A stretch of 64,000 nucleotides of DNA from JAVKFY01 sp040223615 (GCA_040223615.1 JAVKFY010000058.1:1-64000), one strand, 5' to 3'. Positions 1-8,896 are shown, counted from the first letter of the stretch. The notes: generated from the letters alone by a model not told the origin. Numbers and translations are program-made.

Positions 1-85
1 CCATGAGCGCCGTCTTGCCGGAGCCGACGGGCCCGCCGATGCCCACGCGCAAGGGGCCTGAGGTGGACGGTCCAGAAGTAGTCAT
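1..85 (-). CDS. ureG: Urease accessory GTPase UreG, N-terminal part (cut by window edge)
   Basis: Only the first 28 codons lie in the window. The visible product begins MTTSGPSTSGPLRVGIGG and runs into the P-loop GPVGSGKTALM, the nucleotide-binding Walker A of the SIMIBI-class GTPase UreG, which delivers nickel to apo-urease with UreF and UreD. The ATG overlaps the ureF stop codon as ATGA, so translation is probably coupled. Position in the ure operon directly after ureF supports the call. The rest of the gene lies outside the window. Confidence 0.95.
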   Translation of the reverse strand, partial: MTTSGPSTSGPLRVGIGGPVGSGKTALM

Positions 86-795
86 GAGCGGAACAACCTC
101 GTGTACTGGGTTTCGTGTTTCATGGCGGCGAGATCGGCCAGCAGCGCCGCGCCGCCGAGATCGTCCAGCGGGGTGACCAGCGCCGCCGCGGCAGCCTCTG
201 CCACCGCCGGCTCCAGCGCCGCCACCACCTGCTGGCCGGCGCGCTGGCCGAGCGGAATGAGCCTGACGCCCGCCGAGACCAGGTTGCCGGCAAAGCCATG
301 CAGGTAGGCGTTGAGGCTGGGCGCCAGCGCCAGGCCGTGGCCGGCGGCGGCCACCGCCACCACCACCGGATAGGCAAGCGGCCCGTCCCAGGCTTCCAGC
401 AGGCGGTCCAGCGCCGCGCAGGGCCAGGCGTCCGTGGTTGCCTCGGCAAAGGCGCGGCCCTGGGCCGTGGTTTCCAGGTGACGCTCCGACGACGCAACGA
501 AGGCGGCCGCCAGTTCAGCGATCGCCGCCAGCGCGGCCGGGCGCGCCGCGGCCTCGCCTGCCGCATCGTGGGCGTGGCGGAACAGGATGGCGTCGTTCCG
601 CCCGGAGCCGTAGCGCAGCAGGTCGGTCAGCCACACCCGCAGCGCGGCGGCATCGGTCACCGTGCCGTCTTCCACCGCGTACTCCAGGCCATGCGAATAG
701 CTGAAGGCGCCGACCGGATAGCCCGGCGACAGCCAGGTCATCAGGCGGTAGAGCCCGGCTTCCCCCAAACTCTTATCCACGGGCCCCTCAGTCAT
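82..795 (-). CDS. ureF: Urease accessory protein UreF
   Basis: A 237-residue protein starting MTEGPVDKSLGEAGLYRLM and containing the family motif LSPGYPVGAFSYSHGLE near residues 22-38, typical of UreF. UreF is an all-helical protein that forms the UreD-UreF-UreG complex and acts as a gate for nickel loading of urease. The open frame extends upstream through the reverse complement of the histidine codons of ureE, giving a Thr/Ile-rich artefact, so the downstream ATG at 795 is chosen. That start overlaps the ureE stop by 8 bases, and the stop overlaps the ureG start. Confidence 0.95.
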   Translation of the reverse strand: MTEGPVDKSLGEAGLYRLMTWLSPGYPVGAFSYSHGLEYAVEDGTVTDAAALRVWLTDLLRYGSGRNDAILFRHAHDAAGEAAARPAALAAIAELAAAFVASSERHLETTAQGRAFAEATTDAWPCAALDRLLEAWDGPLAYPVVVAVAAAGHGLALAPSLNAYLHGFAGNLVSAGVRLIPLGQRAGQQVVAALEPAVAEAAAAALVTPLDDLGGAALLADLAAMKHETQYTRLFRS

Positions 796-1312
796 GGTGG
801 TGGTGCCCAGGGTGACCATGCCCAGGGTGATCGTGATCGTGATCGTGGCCGTGACCGTGCTCATGACCCTGCGTCCTGCCGTGGCCGTAGGCGCCGCCTT
901 CGGGATTGAAGGGCGCTTCGATGCGCTCGCTGCGCGCCCCCATCTTCTCCAGCATGTCGAGGATCACGTGGTCCTCGCGGATCCTCAGGGCATCCGCCAG
1001 GATCTCGGTCGGCAGGTGGCGGTTACCGAGATGCCAGGCGATGCGCACCAGCGGCAGCCCGTCACCGGCGCGCACCTCGATGAGTCGCTCTGGCGCCGCC
1101 TTCACCGCGACGACGCCGCCGTCCTCCAGCGCCAGCGCATCGCCGTCGGCCAGCGCGACCGCCTCCGGCAGGTCGAGCAGGAAGTCCAGGCCTGCCTCGC
1201 CGTGCATGACGATGCGGCGGCGGTGGCGCGCGTCGAAGTCCAGCACCACGCAGTCGCGCGGGGCTGCGGCTTCCCAACTGCCGGCCGGCTTCACCGTGAT
1301 GGCGCGCAGCAT
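788..1312 (-). CDS. ureE: Urease accessory nickel-binding chaperone UreE with His-rich tail
   Basis: A 174-residue protein. The N-terminal peptide-binding-like domain (about residues 1-75) is followed by the UreE metal-binding domain with RIAWHLGNRHLPTEI and the helix region around DHVILDMLEKMG. The C-terminus is unusually His-rich: about 14 His in the last 25 residues, alternating with Gly, Asp and Pro. UreE is the cytoplasmic nickel donor to UreG. The ATG at 1312 is preferred because the longer frame reads into the palindromic repeat between ureC and ureE. Its end overlaps the start of ureF by 8 bases. Confidence 0.93.
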   Translation of the reverse strand: MLRAITVKPAGSWEAAAPRDCVVLDFDARHRRRIVMHGEAGLDFLLDLPEAVALADGDALALEDGGVVAVKAAPERLIEVRAGDGLPLVRIAWHLGNRHLPTEILADALRIREDHVILDMLEKMGARSERIEAPFNPEGGAYGHGRTQGHEHGHGHDHDHDHPGHGHPGHHHHD

Positions 1313-1320
1313 AGAACCCC

Positions 1321-1441
1321 CTGTCGTCCCGGGGCTTGACCCCGGGACCCCATTGGCGTTGGCGGACGCAACGCCCTCACCCGATCCGGATCGACCGGCG
1401 GCAAGGGCATTGGATCCCGGCATCAAGTGCCGGGACGACAG
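1321..1441. repeat. GC-rich inverted repeat pair between ureC and ureE
   Basis: Two imperfectly complementary arms, about 1321-1355 and 1407-1441, both carry the core TGTCGTCCCGG or its complement. Each arm also contains its own short palindrome (CCCGGGGCTTGACCCCGGG in the left arm, CCCGGCATCAAGTGCCGGG in the right arm). The overall form matches the dispersed GC-rich palindromes common in alphaproteobacterial intergenic regions. It fills most of the 175-base gap between ureC and ureE, the only large gap inside the ure operon. In RNA it would form a long stable structure and could reduce or stabilise distal ureEFG message. Confidence 0.8.
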
Positions 1442-1487
1442 CCGTTGTGTGGCGCGAGCGAGACTCTTCCGCAACGGATCTTCTCCC

Positions 1488-3197
1488 TCAGAACAGAAAA
1501 TACCGCTGCGCCATCGGCAGCACCTCGGCCGGCTCGCAGGTCAAGAGCTGGCCGTCGGCGCGCACCTCGTAGGTCTCCGGGTCGACCTCGATCTTCGGCG
1601 TGTAGTCGTTCAGCACCATGTCCTTCTTGGTCACCTTGCGGATGCCCGAGACCGCCATCACCTGGCGGCTGAGGCCCAGCTGGCGGCCGACGTCGGCCTC
1701 CGCGGCGGCCTTGGAGACGAAGGTGACGGCGCTGGACGTCATCGCCTTGCCGAAGCCGCCGAACATCGGGCGGTAGTGCACCGGCTGCGGCGTCGGGATC
1801 GAGGCGTTGGGATCGCCCATCGCCGCCGCGGCGATGGTGCCGCACTTCAGGACGAGGTCCGGCTTCACGCCGAAGAACATCGGCTTCCACAGCACCAGGT
1901 CGGCCAGCTTGCCGACTTCGATGGAGCCCACCGCGTGGGCGATGCCGTGGGTGATCGCCGGGTTGATGGTGTACTTGGCGATGTAGCGCCTGACCCGGAG
2001 ATTGTCGTTGTCGCCCGTCTCTTCGCGCAGGCGCCCGCGCTGCTTCTTCATCTTGTCGGCGGTCTGCCAGGTGCGGATCAGCACCTCGCCGACCCGGCCC
2101 ATCGCCTGGCTGTCCGAGGCGATGATCGAGAAGGCGCCCATGTCGTGCAAGATGTCCTCCGCCGCGATGGTCTCCTTGCGGATGCGGCTCTCGGCGAAGG
2201 CGACATCCTCCGGGATACGCGGGTCGAGGTGGTGGCACACCATCAGCATGTCGAGATGCTCGTCGACCGTGTTGCGGGTGTAGGGCCGCGTCGGGTTGGT
2301 CGACGACGGGATCACGTTGGCCTCGCCGCAGACCTTGATGATGTCCGGCGCGTGGCCGCCGCCCGCGCCTTCGGTGTGGAACGCGTGGATCGTGCGGCCC
2401 TTGATCGCGGCGATGGTGTTCTCCACGAAGCCGCTTTCGTTCAGCGTGTCGGTGTGGATCGCCACCTGCACGTCGAACTCGTCGGCCACCGACAGGCAAC
2501 AGTCGATCGCGCCCGGCGTGGTGCCCCAGTCCTCGTGCAGCTTCAGGCCCGACGCACCGGCCACGACCTGCTCGATCAGGGCGGCCGGCTGGCTGGCGTT
2601 GCCCTTGCCGCTGAAGGCCAGGTTCACCGGGAAGGCCTCGGCCGCCTGCAGCATGCGCTCGATGTGCCAGGGGCCGGGCGTGCAGGTGGTGGCGTTGGTG
2701 CCGGTGGCGGGGCCGGTGCCGCCGCCCAGCATGGTGGTGACGCCGGCATACAGCGCCTCCTCGATCTGCTGCGGGCAGATGAAGTGGATGTGGCAGTCGA
2801 AGCCGCCGGCGGTGAGAATCTTGCCCTCGCCGGCGATCGCCTCGGTGCCGGGGCCGATGACGATGTCGACGCCGGGCTGCACGTCCGGATTCCCCGCCTT
2901 GCCGATGCCGGCGATGCGGCCGTCCTTGATGCCGATATCGGCCTTCACCACGCCCCAGTGATCCAGGATCAGCGCGTTGGTGATCACCGTGTCGACGGCG
3001 CCGGCCGCTCGGGTGAGCTGGGCCTGGCCCATACCGTCGCGGATCACCTTGCCGCCGCCGAACTTGACCTCCTCGCCGTAGATCGTGCGGTCATCCTCGA
3101 CCTCGATAACCAGTTCGGTGTCGGCCAGCCGAATCCTGTCGCCCTTGGTCGGGCCGTACATGTCGGCATAGGCGGCGCGGGAAATGCGTGCGGGCAT
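1488..3197 (-). CDS. ureC: Urease alpha (catalytic) subunit UreC
   Basis: A 569-residue protein with every nickel-site landmark of urease alpha: His136 and His138 in FDCHIHF, the carbamylated Lys219 with His221 in GLKLHEDWG, His248 in AIHTDT, His274 in AFHTEGAGGGH, the flap Cys321-His322 in MVCHHL, and Asp362 in ASDSQAMGRVGE. It hydrolyses urea to ammonia and carbamate in the cytoplasm as part of the UreABC oligomer. A GTG nine bases upstream is also in frame, but the ATG at 3197 sits eight bases after a GGAGG and one base after the ureB stop, so it is chosen. Confidence 0.98.
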   Translation of the reverse strand: MPARISRAAYADMYGPTKGDRIRLADTELVIEVEDDRTIYGEEVKFGGGKVIRDGMGQAQLTRAAGAVDTVITNALILDHWGVVKADIGIKDGRIAGIGKAGNPDVQPGVDIVIGPGTEAIAGEGKILTAGGFDCHIHFICPQQIEEALYAGVTTMLGGGTGPATGTNATTCTPGPWHIERMLQAAEAFPVNLAFSGKGNASQPAALIEQVVAGASGLKLHEDWGTTPGAIDCCLSVADEFDVQVAIHTDTLNESGFVENTIAAIKGRTIHAFHTEGAGGGHAPDIIKVCGEANVIPSSTNPTRPYTRNTVDEHLDMLMVCHHLDPRIPEDVAFAESRIRKETIAAEDILHDMGAFSIIASDSQAMGRVGEVLIRTWQTADKMKKQRGRLREETGDNDNLRVRRYIAKYTINPAITHGIAHAVGSIEVGKLADLVLWKPMFFGVKPDLVLKCGTIAAAAMGDPNASIPTPQPVHYRPMFGGFGKAMTSSAVTFVSKAAAEADVGRQLGLSRQVMAVSGIRKVTKKDMVLNDYTPKIEVDPETYEVRADGQLLTCEPAEVLPMAQRYFLF

Positions 3198-3198
3198 G

Positions 3199-3516
3199 TC
3201 AGGCACCTCCGTCCAGCGGGCCCATCACGGCCTGGTTGAAGCCGTAAATAGTGCGCGTGCCGGCATAGGCGACCAGCGTCACCTCGCGGGTCTGGCCCGG
3301 CTCGAACCGGATCGCGGTGCCGGCGGGGATATCGAGCCGGCGGCCGCGTGCCGCGTCGCGATCGAACTGCAGTGCCGCGTTGGTCTCGAAGAAATGGTAG
3401 TGGCTGCCGACCTGCACCGGCCGGTCGCCGCTGTTGGCCACCGCGACGATGACGACGTCGCGGCCGGCGTTGAGCTCGATCTCGCCGTCGGCGGGGAAGA
3501 CTTCACCTGGGATCAT
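3199..3516 (-). CDS. ureB: Urease beta subunit UreB
   Basis: A 105-residue protein of typical UreB length. It begins MIPGEVFPADGEIELNAGR and carries the conserved GSHYHFFETN block near residues 38-47, characteristic of the beta-barrel structural subunit. UreB packs between UreA and UreC and helps hold the active-site flap. It is encoded separately from ureA, with 11 bases between them, as in other proteobacterial three-subunit ureases. Its stop is one base before the ureC start. Confidence 0.97.
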   Translation of the reverse strand: MIPGEVFPADGEIELNAGRDVVIVAVANSGDRPVQVGSHYHFFETNAALQFDRDAARGRRLDIPAGTAIRFEPGQTREVTLVAYAGTRTIYGFNQAVMGPLDGGA

Positions 3517-3527
3517 CGGTTCCTCGC

Positions 3528-3830
3528 TCAGCGGATCGGGTTGTGCACGGTGACCAGCTTGGTCCCGTCGGGAAAGGTGGCCTCGACTTGAACTTCGTGC
3601 AAAATCTCAGAAATGCCGTCCATCACATTGTCTTTGCTCACAACACCGGCGCCAGCAGCCATCAGGTCGGCGACCGTGCGGCCGTCGCGCGCGCCCTCGA
3701 CAACGTAGTCGGTGATCAGCGCCACACACTCCGGGTAGTTCAACTTCACGCCGCGCGCCAGGCGGTTGCGCGCCACCATGGCGGCCATCGCCACCATCAG
3801 CTTGTCGCGTTCTCGCGGTGTCAGGTGCAC
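3528..3830 (-). CDS. ureA: Urease gamma subunit UreA
   Basis: A 100-residue protein matching UreA over its whole length. It starts MHLTPRERDKLMVAMAAMVA, contains LNYPECVALITDYVVEGARDG near residues 30-50, and ends with VQVEATFPDGTKLVTVHNPI. UreA is the small structural subunit of the urease trimer. It follows ureD by 22 bases and precedes ureB by 11, so it sits in the canonical ureDABC order and shares the operon transcript. Confidence 0.97.
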   Translation of the reverse strand: MHLTPRERDKLMVAMAAMVARNRLARGVKLNYPECVALITDYVVEGARDGRTVADLMAAGAGVVSKDNVMDGISEILHEVQVEATFPDGTKLVTVHNPIR

Positions 3831-3852
3831 CTCGTCCCTCCCCTGTTTTTCG

Positions 3853-4674
3853 TCAGCACGACCACACCCGCGGCACCGGCTGGCCTCGGAACGCCGTCAG
3901 CACGCCGGTCACCTCACGTCGCAACGCGAAGGCATCGCGCGCCAGGAACCGGCAGATCAGCAGGCCGTTCCGCAGGCTCACACCGGCGCGCACCGATAGC
4001 CCGGTCAACAAGTCGCGCAGTTCCTCCAGCCGGTCGGCGGCATCCTTGGCGACGTAGATCAAGGTCGCCAGCGCCACCGCGCCATCCAGCAGGCTCGGTT
4101 TGGCGATCTGCGCCGCCACGTCGCCCGCGAGCCGAAACCTGTCGGCCCAGACCGGCACGCCGTCGCGCCGCACGGTCCAGTTGTCGCGGATCGCGCCCTT
4201 GGTGAAACTCTCGCCGCGCGCGGCACGGCCCAGCACCAACCAGTCCAGCGCCAGCAGCCGGCCGTCGCCGGTCACGTCGATATCGAGCGAACGGTCCAGC
4301 CGGGCGCGGTCGAACAGGATGGTCTCCTGCGGGAGCCAGTCGAGGGCGCCAGCAACCGTCAGCCGCGTCGCGACCCGGACATCCGGCCCCAGCGAGCGGT
4401 AGACCTTCTCCGCCGCCTGACCGGTGACGACGACCGAGGCGCCCTCGGCCACATCGATGTCGATATCGATCCTGTCGCCGCCGGCCAGCCCGCCGGCGGT
4501 GTTGATCAGCACCGCTTCAGGCACGCCCGGCACCCGGGGCATCATGACGCGGCACGGCGAGCGCTGGTACAGCTCGGAAAGACCCTTACCAGCGAAGCCC
4601 AGCCGAACCGCGCCGTCGGCACGCTGCAGCCCAGATCCGGGTGTCGCCTCAGACGGTGAGATAGCGGCGTACAT
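3853..4674 (-). CDS. ureD: Urease accessory protein UreD
   Basis: A 273-residue protein with UreD hallmarks: LINTAGGLAGGDRIDIDIDV near residues 56-75, the region around QAAEKVYRS, and LPQETILFDRARLDRS in the middle. UreD (UreH) binds apo-urease first and provides the tunnel through which nickel passes from UreG. The chosen ATG overlaps the end of urtE by 26 bases, linking the transport genes to the enzyme genes in one operon. A shorter start is possible, since the first 20 residues look poorly conserved. Confidence 0.93.
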   Translation of the reverse strand: MYAAISPSEATPGSGLQRADGAVRLGFAGKGLSELYQRSPCRVMMPRVPGVPEAVLINTAGGLAGGDRIDIDIDVAEGASVVVTGQAAEKVYRSLGPDVRVATRLTVAGALDWLPQETILFDRARLDRSLDIDVTGDGRLLALDWLVLGRAARGESFTKGAIRDNWTVRRDGVPVWADRFRLAGDVAAQIAKPSLLDGAVALATLIYVAKDAADRLEELRDLLTGLSVRAGVSLRNGLLICRFLARDAFALRREVTGVLTAFRGQPVPRVWSC

Positions 4675-5344
4675 CTGCCTCGACCAGATCGTCGCGTCCG
4701 CCCGACAACACCACTTCGCCGCGTTCCATCACCGCGAAACTGTCGGCCAGATCGCGGGCGAACTCAAAGTATTGTTCGACCAGCACGATCACCATGTCGC
4801 CGCGATCGCGCAGCAGTTCGATGACCCGGCCGATATCCTTGATGATCGACGGCTGAATGCCCTCGGTCGGCTCGTCCAGCACCAGCACCTTGGGCCGCAT
4901 CACCAGCGCCCGTCCAATGGCCAGCTGCTGCTGCTGGCCGCCGGAAAGGTCGCCGCCGCGCCGGCCCAGCATCTCCTTCAGCACCGGAAACAGCTCGAAG
5001 ATCTCTTCCGAGACGTGCCGATCCTTGCGCGCCACCGCGGCGAACCCGGCGCGCAGGTTTTCGTCGACGGTGAGCAGCGGGAAGATCTCGCGCCCCTGTG
5101 GCACGTAGGCGATGCCGGCGCGGGCCCGGCGATGGCTCGGCAGGCGGGTGATGTTCTGGTCGTCGAAGCTGATCTGGCCTTTGCGCACCGGCTGCTGGCC
5201 GACGATGGCGCGCAGCAGGCTGGTCTTGCCCACGCCGTTGCGGCCCAGCACGCAGGTCACCTTGCCGCGTTCCGCGCGCAGCGAAACCCCGCGCAGCGCC
5301 TGGCTGGCGCCGTAGTAGAGATCGATATTTTCCACTTGCAGCAT
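4649..5344 (-). CDS. urtE: Urea ABC transporter ATP-binding protein UrtE
   Basis: A 231-residue LivF-type ATPase. Walker A is GRNGVGKTS near residues 34-42, the signature is LSGGQQQQLAIGRAL, and Walker B is VLVLDEPTEGIQPS, the variant usual in UrtE rather than LivF. It pairs with UrtD to power urea import through UrtB and UrtC at the inner membrane. It is fifth in the urtABCDE order, starts three bases after the urtD stop and overlaps ureD at its end. Confidence 0.95.
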   Translation of the reverse strand: MLQVENIDLYYGASQALRGVSLRAERGKVTCVLGRNGVGKTSLLRAIVGQQPVRKGQISFDDQNITRLPSHRRARAGIAYVPQGREIFPLLTVDENLRAGFAAVARKDRHVSEEIFELFPVLKEMLGRRGGDLSGGQQQQLAIGRALVMRPKVLVLDEPTEGIQPSIIKDIGRVIELLRDRGDMVIVLVEQYFEFARDLADSFAVMERGEVVLSGGRDDLVEADVRRYLTV

Positions 5345-5347
5345 GCG

Positions 5348-6100
5348 TCAGCGGCCCAGATAGACTTCGATCACGCGCTGGTCCTGCTGCACCGTCTCCA
5401 GCGCGCCTTCAGACAGCACCGACCCCTCGTGCAGCACCGTGACCCGTACGTTCAGCGACCGCACGAACTCCATGTCGTGCTCGACCACCACCACCGAACG
5501 GGTCTGGGCGTTCTCGCGCAGCAGCGTCGCGGTCTGCTCGGTCTCCGCGTCGGTCATGCCGGCGACGGGCTCGTCGACCAGCAGCAGTTCCGGCTCTTGC
5601 ATCAGCAGCATGCCGATCTCCAGCCACTGCTTGCGGCCGTGCGCCAGTTCGCCGGCCAGCCGGTCACGATCCTCGCCGAGCTTGATCGTTTCCAGCACGC
5701 TCTCGATGCGCTCGCGCTCCTCGGCGGTGGTGCGCGCGAACAGCGTCCGCAAGGCCCCGCGCGGCGCCTTGCGCGACAGCTCCAGATTGTCCCAGACCGT
5801 GTGGCTCTCGAACACGGTCGGTTTCTGGAACTTGCGGCCGATACCGAGATTGGCGATGTCGGCCTCGTCCATCTTGGTCAGGTCGATCTCGTCGCGGAAC
5901 AGCACCTCGCCGCTGTCCGGGCGGGTCTTGCCGGTGATCACGTCCATCATCGTGGTCTTGCCGGCGCCGTTCGGGCCGACGATGGCGCGCATCTCGCCGC
6001 GCGCCAGCACCAGCGACAGGTTGTTCAGCGCCTTGAAGCCGTCGAACGAGACGCTGACGCCGTCCAGATATAGCACGGTGTCGAGGCTGCGCTCAGTCAT
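5348..6100 (-). CDS. urtD: Urea ABC transporter ATP-binding protein UrtD
   Basis: A 250-residue LivG-type ATPase. Walker A is GPNGAGKTTMMDVITG near residues 42-57. The signature region is LAHGRKQWLEIGMLL and Walker B is LLLVDEPVAGMTDAE. The LAHG in place of LSGG is the form typical of LivG and UrtD proteins. It drives urea import with UrtE. The ATG overlaps the urtC stop by 8 bases, suggesting coupled translation. Confidence 0.95.
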   Translation of the reverse strand: MTERSLDTVLYLDGVSVSFDGFKALNNLSLVLARGEMRAIVGPNGAGKTTMMDVITGKTRPDSGEVLFRDEIDLTKMDEADIANLGIGRKFQKPTVFESHTVWDNLELSRKAPRGALRTLFARTTAEERERIESVLETIKLGEDRDRLAGELAHGRKQWLEIGMLLMQEPELLLVDEPVAGMTDAETEQTATLLRENAQTRSVVVVEHDMEFVRSLNVRVTVLHEGSVLSEGALETVQQDQRVIEVYLGR

Positions 6101-7247
6101 CGCCGCCGCCCTCCTGCCTCGCCGGACGCATCGGCGTGCCGAAGAACCGCGGCAGCTTCACCGGCGTCCCGCCGGCGCCGAACAGGCCGACGATGCCGCG
6201 CGGCAGGAACAGCGTCACGAAGATGAACAGCCCGCCCAGCGCGTACAGCCACACGTCGGGCAGCGCGCCGGTCAGGTAGGTCTTTGCCATGTTGACGACA
6301 ATGGCGCCGAGCGCCGCGCCGTACAGCGTGCCGCGTCCGCCCAGCGCTACCCAGACCACGATCTCGATCGAGTTGGCCGGCGCGAATTCCGACGGGTTGA
6401 TGATCCCGACCTGCGGCACGTAGAGCGCCCCGGCGACTCCAGCCATCACGGCGGACAGCACGAACACGAACAGCTTGTAGTGCTCCACCGGGTAGCCCAG
6501 GAAGCGGGTTCGCGCCTCGGCGTCGCGGATACCGACCAGCACCTTGCCGAGCTTGGAGGTGACGATGAAGCGGCAGACGATGTAGGCGAGCATCAAGGCG
6601 ATGCCCGAGGCGGCGAAGAAGCCGGCCCGCGTGCCGTCGGTCTGCAGGCTGATCCCGAACAGGTCCTTGAAGTCGGTCAGGCCGTTATTGCCGCCAAAGC
6701 CCATGTCGTTGCGGAAAAAGGCCAGCAGCAGGGCGAAGGTCATCGCCTGGGTGATGATCGAGAAATAGACGCCGGTGACGCGGCTGCGGAATGCGAACCA
6801 GCCGAACACGAAGGCCAGCAGCCCCGGCGCCACCACCACCATCAGCGCGGCGAATGCGAAGCTGTCGAAGCCGTACCAGTACCAGGGCAGCTCCGGCCAG
6901 TTCAGGAACACCATGAAATCGGGCAGCACCGGGTGGCCGTAGACGCCGCGGTCGCCGATCTCGCGCATCAGGTGCATGCCCATGGCATAGCCGCCGAGCG
7001 CGAAGAAGGCGCCGTGGCCGAGGCTGAGAATGCCGCAGAAGCCCCAGATCAGGTCCACACTCAGCGCCAGCAGCGCGTAGCACAGGTACTTGCCCAGCAA
7101 TGTGACGACGTAGGTCGGCACGTGCAGCGCGTCGCCCGGCGCCGTCGCCAGGCTGCACAGCGGCACCACGACGATGGCGACGAACAGCACGCCCAGGAAG
7201 ATCACGCTGCCGAGGTTCGAGTTGGCGCGGACCAGGTGGCCCAGCAT
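6093..7247 (-). CDS. urtC: Urea ABC transporter permease UrtC
   Basis: A 384-residue LivM-type inner-membrane permease with about nine hydrophobic segments, including LSVDLIWGFCGILSLGHGAFFALGGY (shown in pieces: SLGHGAFFALGGYAMG), the diagnostic LivM/UrtC block. It also contains GVYFSIITQAMTFALLLAFF-like membrane helices and the coupling segment near AEARTRFLGYPVEHYK. The start codon follows directly on the urtB stop. It forms the urea channel with UrtB. Confidence 0.94.
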   Translation of the reverse strand: MLGHLVRANSNLGSVIFLGVLFVAIVVVPLCSLATAPGDALHVPTYVVTLLGKYLCYALLALSVDLIWGFCGILSLGHGAFFALGGYAMGMHLMREIGDRGVYGHPVLPDFMVFLNWPELPWYWYGFDSFAFAALMVVVAPGLLAFVFGWFAFRSRVTGVYFSIITQAMTFALLLAFFRNDMGFGGNNGLTDFKDLFGISLQTDGTRAGFFAASGIALMLAYIVCRFIVTSKLGKVLVGIRDAEARTRFLGYPVEHYKLFVFVLSAVMAGVAGALYVPQVGIINPSEFAPANSIEIVVWVALGGRGTLYGAALGAIVVNMAKTYLTGALPDVWLYALGGLFIFVTLFLPRGIVGLFGAGGTPVKLPRFFGTPMRPARQEGGGDD

Positions 7248-8870
7248 CTACGCCTCCACCGCCCGGCCCTTCAGCGCGAACAGCCCACGCGGCCGCTTCT
7301 GGATGAACAGGATGACGGCGACCAGGATCACGATCTTGCCGAGCACCGCGCCGGCGTAGGGCTCCAGGAACTTGTTGGCGATGCCGAGCGTCATCGCCCC
7401 GAACAGCGTGCCCCACAGGTTGCCGACGCCGCCGAACACGACCACCAGGAAACTGTCGATGATGTAGGACTGGCCCAGGTTCGGACTGACATTGTCGATC
7501 TGGCTCAGCGCCACGCCGCCCATGCCGGCGATCGCCGAGCCCAGGCCGAAGGTCATCGCGTCGACCCAGCCGGAGCGGATGCCGACCGCGTTGGCCATGC
7601 GGCGGTTCTGCGTCACCGCGCGCATCTGCAACCCGAACGAGGTGTACTTGATCACCAGCAGCAGCGCGATGAACACCAGCGCCGCGAACACCACGATGGC
7701 GATCCGGTTGGAGGTCAGCAGCAGCCCGCCGATCTCCACCGTGCCGCTCATCCAGGTCGGCGTGCCAACCTCGCGGTTGGTCGGCCCGAAGGTCGAGCGC
7801 ACCATCTGTTGCAGCACCAGCGACAGGCCCCAGGTCGCCAGCAGGGTCTCCAGCGGCCGGCCGTAGAGCCAGCGGATCACGCCGCGCTCCAGCGCCACGC
7901 CGAAGGCGCCGGCGACCAGGAAGGCTACGGGCACCGCGACGAACAGCGAATAGTCGAAGGCGCCGGGGAAGCTGGCCCGGAACACTTCCTGCACCACATA
8001 GGTGCTGTAGGCGCCCAGCATCACCATCTCGCCGTGCGCCATGTTGATCACGCCCATCACGCCGAAGGTGATGGCCAGGCCGATGGCCGCCAGCAGCAGC
8101 ACCGAGCCGAGCGAGATGCCGTACCAGATGTTCTGCGCCACGTCCCACAGCAGCAGCGCCTGCTCGATCCGCTCCACGCCCTGCGCCGCCGCGGTCGGCA
8201 CTGCGCCGTCGCCGGACAGCGCCACTTCGCTGAGCTTGGAGGAGGCCTCGCGGTCGCGGCGCGCGACCAGCACCTCGACGGCGGCGAGCTTGTCCGCCTC
8301 GTCGGCATCGCTGGCCAGCACCGCCACGGCGCGCGCCTCGACGAAGGCCTGCTTCAGCGCCGCGTCCTGCTCGCGCTCGATCGCCATGTCGAGCAGCTCG
8401 ATGGCCGAGGGATCGCCGCTCTTGAAGACCTGGTCGGCGGCCTCGGCGCGAACCTTGGGATCGGGGCTTAGCATCGTGAGCGCGCCCATCGCGGCACTGA
8501 CATCGCGCCGTATGGAATTGTTGACCCGGATCTTGCCGACCTCGCGGCGGCCTGCCTCGCCCGCCGCCTCGCCGGTGATTGGATTGAATAGCTTGTAGTC
8601 GCGGCCGTCCTTGGTGGCGATGAACACCGCGCCGTCGGCCTTGCGCTCGAACAGGTCGCCGTTGCCCAGCGCCTCCAGCGCCCGCGCCGCACGCGGATCG
8701 CCCAGTTCGGCCAGGGCCGCGATCGCCGCCGCCCGTTCCTTGAACTTGCCCTCGGCCAGCGCCGTGATCGCGGCCGTCAGCACCTGGTCGTCGGCGGCCC
8801 GCACCGATGGTGCCGCGGCAACGAAGGCGACACACCATGCCAGCAGGATAAAGAGCTTCGGGAGGCGCAT
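7248..8870 (-). CDS. urtB: Urea ABC transporter permease UrtB with periplasmic N-terminal domain
   Basis: A 540-residue protein. It has a signal peptide ending near SVRA-AD, then about 220 residues of helical, HEAT-like sequence outside the membrane, then a LivH-type permease from about residue 250 with VMGVINMAHGEMVMLGAYS. This extended N-terminus is the usual difference between UrtB and LivH. It lies 83 bases downstream of urtA, behind a stem-loop, and is contiguous with urtC. Confidence 0.95.
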   Translation of the reverse strand: MRLPKLFILLAWCVAFVAAAPSVRAADDQVLTAAITALAEGKFKERAAAIAALAELGDPRAARALEALGNGDLFERKADGAVFIATKDGRDYKLFNPITGEAAGEAGRREVGKIRVNNSIRRDVSAAMGALTMLSPDPKVRAEAADQVFKSGDPSAIELLDMAIEREQDAALKQAFVEARAVAVLASDADEADKLAAVEVLVARRDREASSKLSEVALSGDGAVPTAAAQGVERIEQALLLWDVAQNIWYGISLGSVLLLAAIGLAITFGVMGVINMAHGEMVMLGAYSTYVVQEVFRASFPGAFDYSLFVAVPVAFLVAGAFGVALERGVIRWLYGRPLETLLATWGLSLVLQQMVRSTFGPTNREVGTPTWMSGTVEIGGLLLTSNRIAIVVFAALVFIALLLVIKYTSFGLQMRAVTQNRRMANAVGIRSGWVDAMTFGLGSAIAGMGGVALSQIDNVSPNLGQSYIIDSFLVVVFGGVGNLWGTLFGAMTLGIANKFLEPYAGAVLGKIVILVAVILFIQKRPRGLFALKGRAVEA

Positions 8871-8896
8871 GTCGGGTCCTGGGGGAGAAGCAGGTC

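Noticed and set aside
3204..3206. GTG start for ureC nine bases upstream of the chosen ATG
   Set aside because: It would leave the GGAGG only one base away, whereas the ATG at 3197 has ideal eight-base spacing.
5439..8471. Very long open frame (1010 codons) on the plus strand antisense to urtBCD
   Set aside because: Long antisense frames are typical of GC-rich coding DNA; the product is Gln/His/Arg-rich low-complexity sequence and the opposite strand encodes clear transporter proteins.
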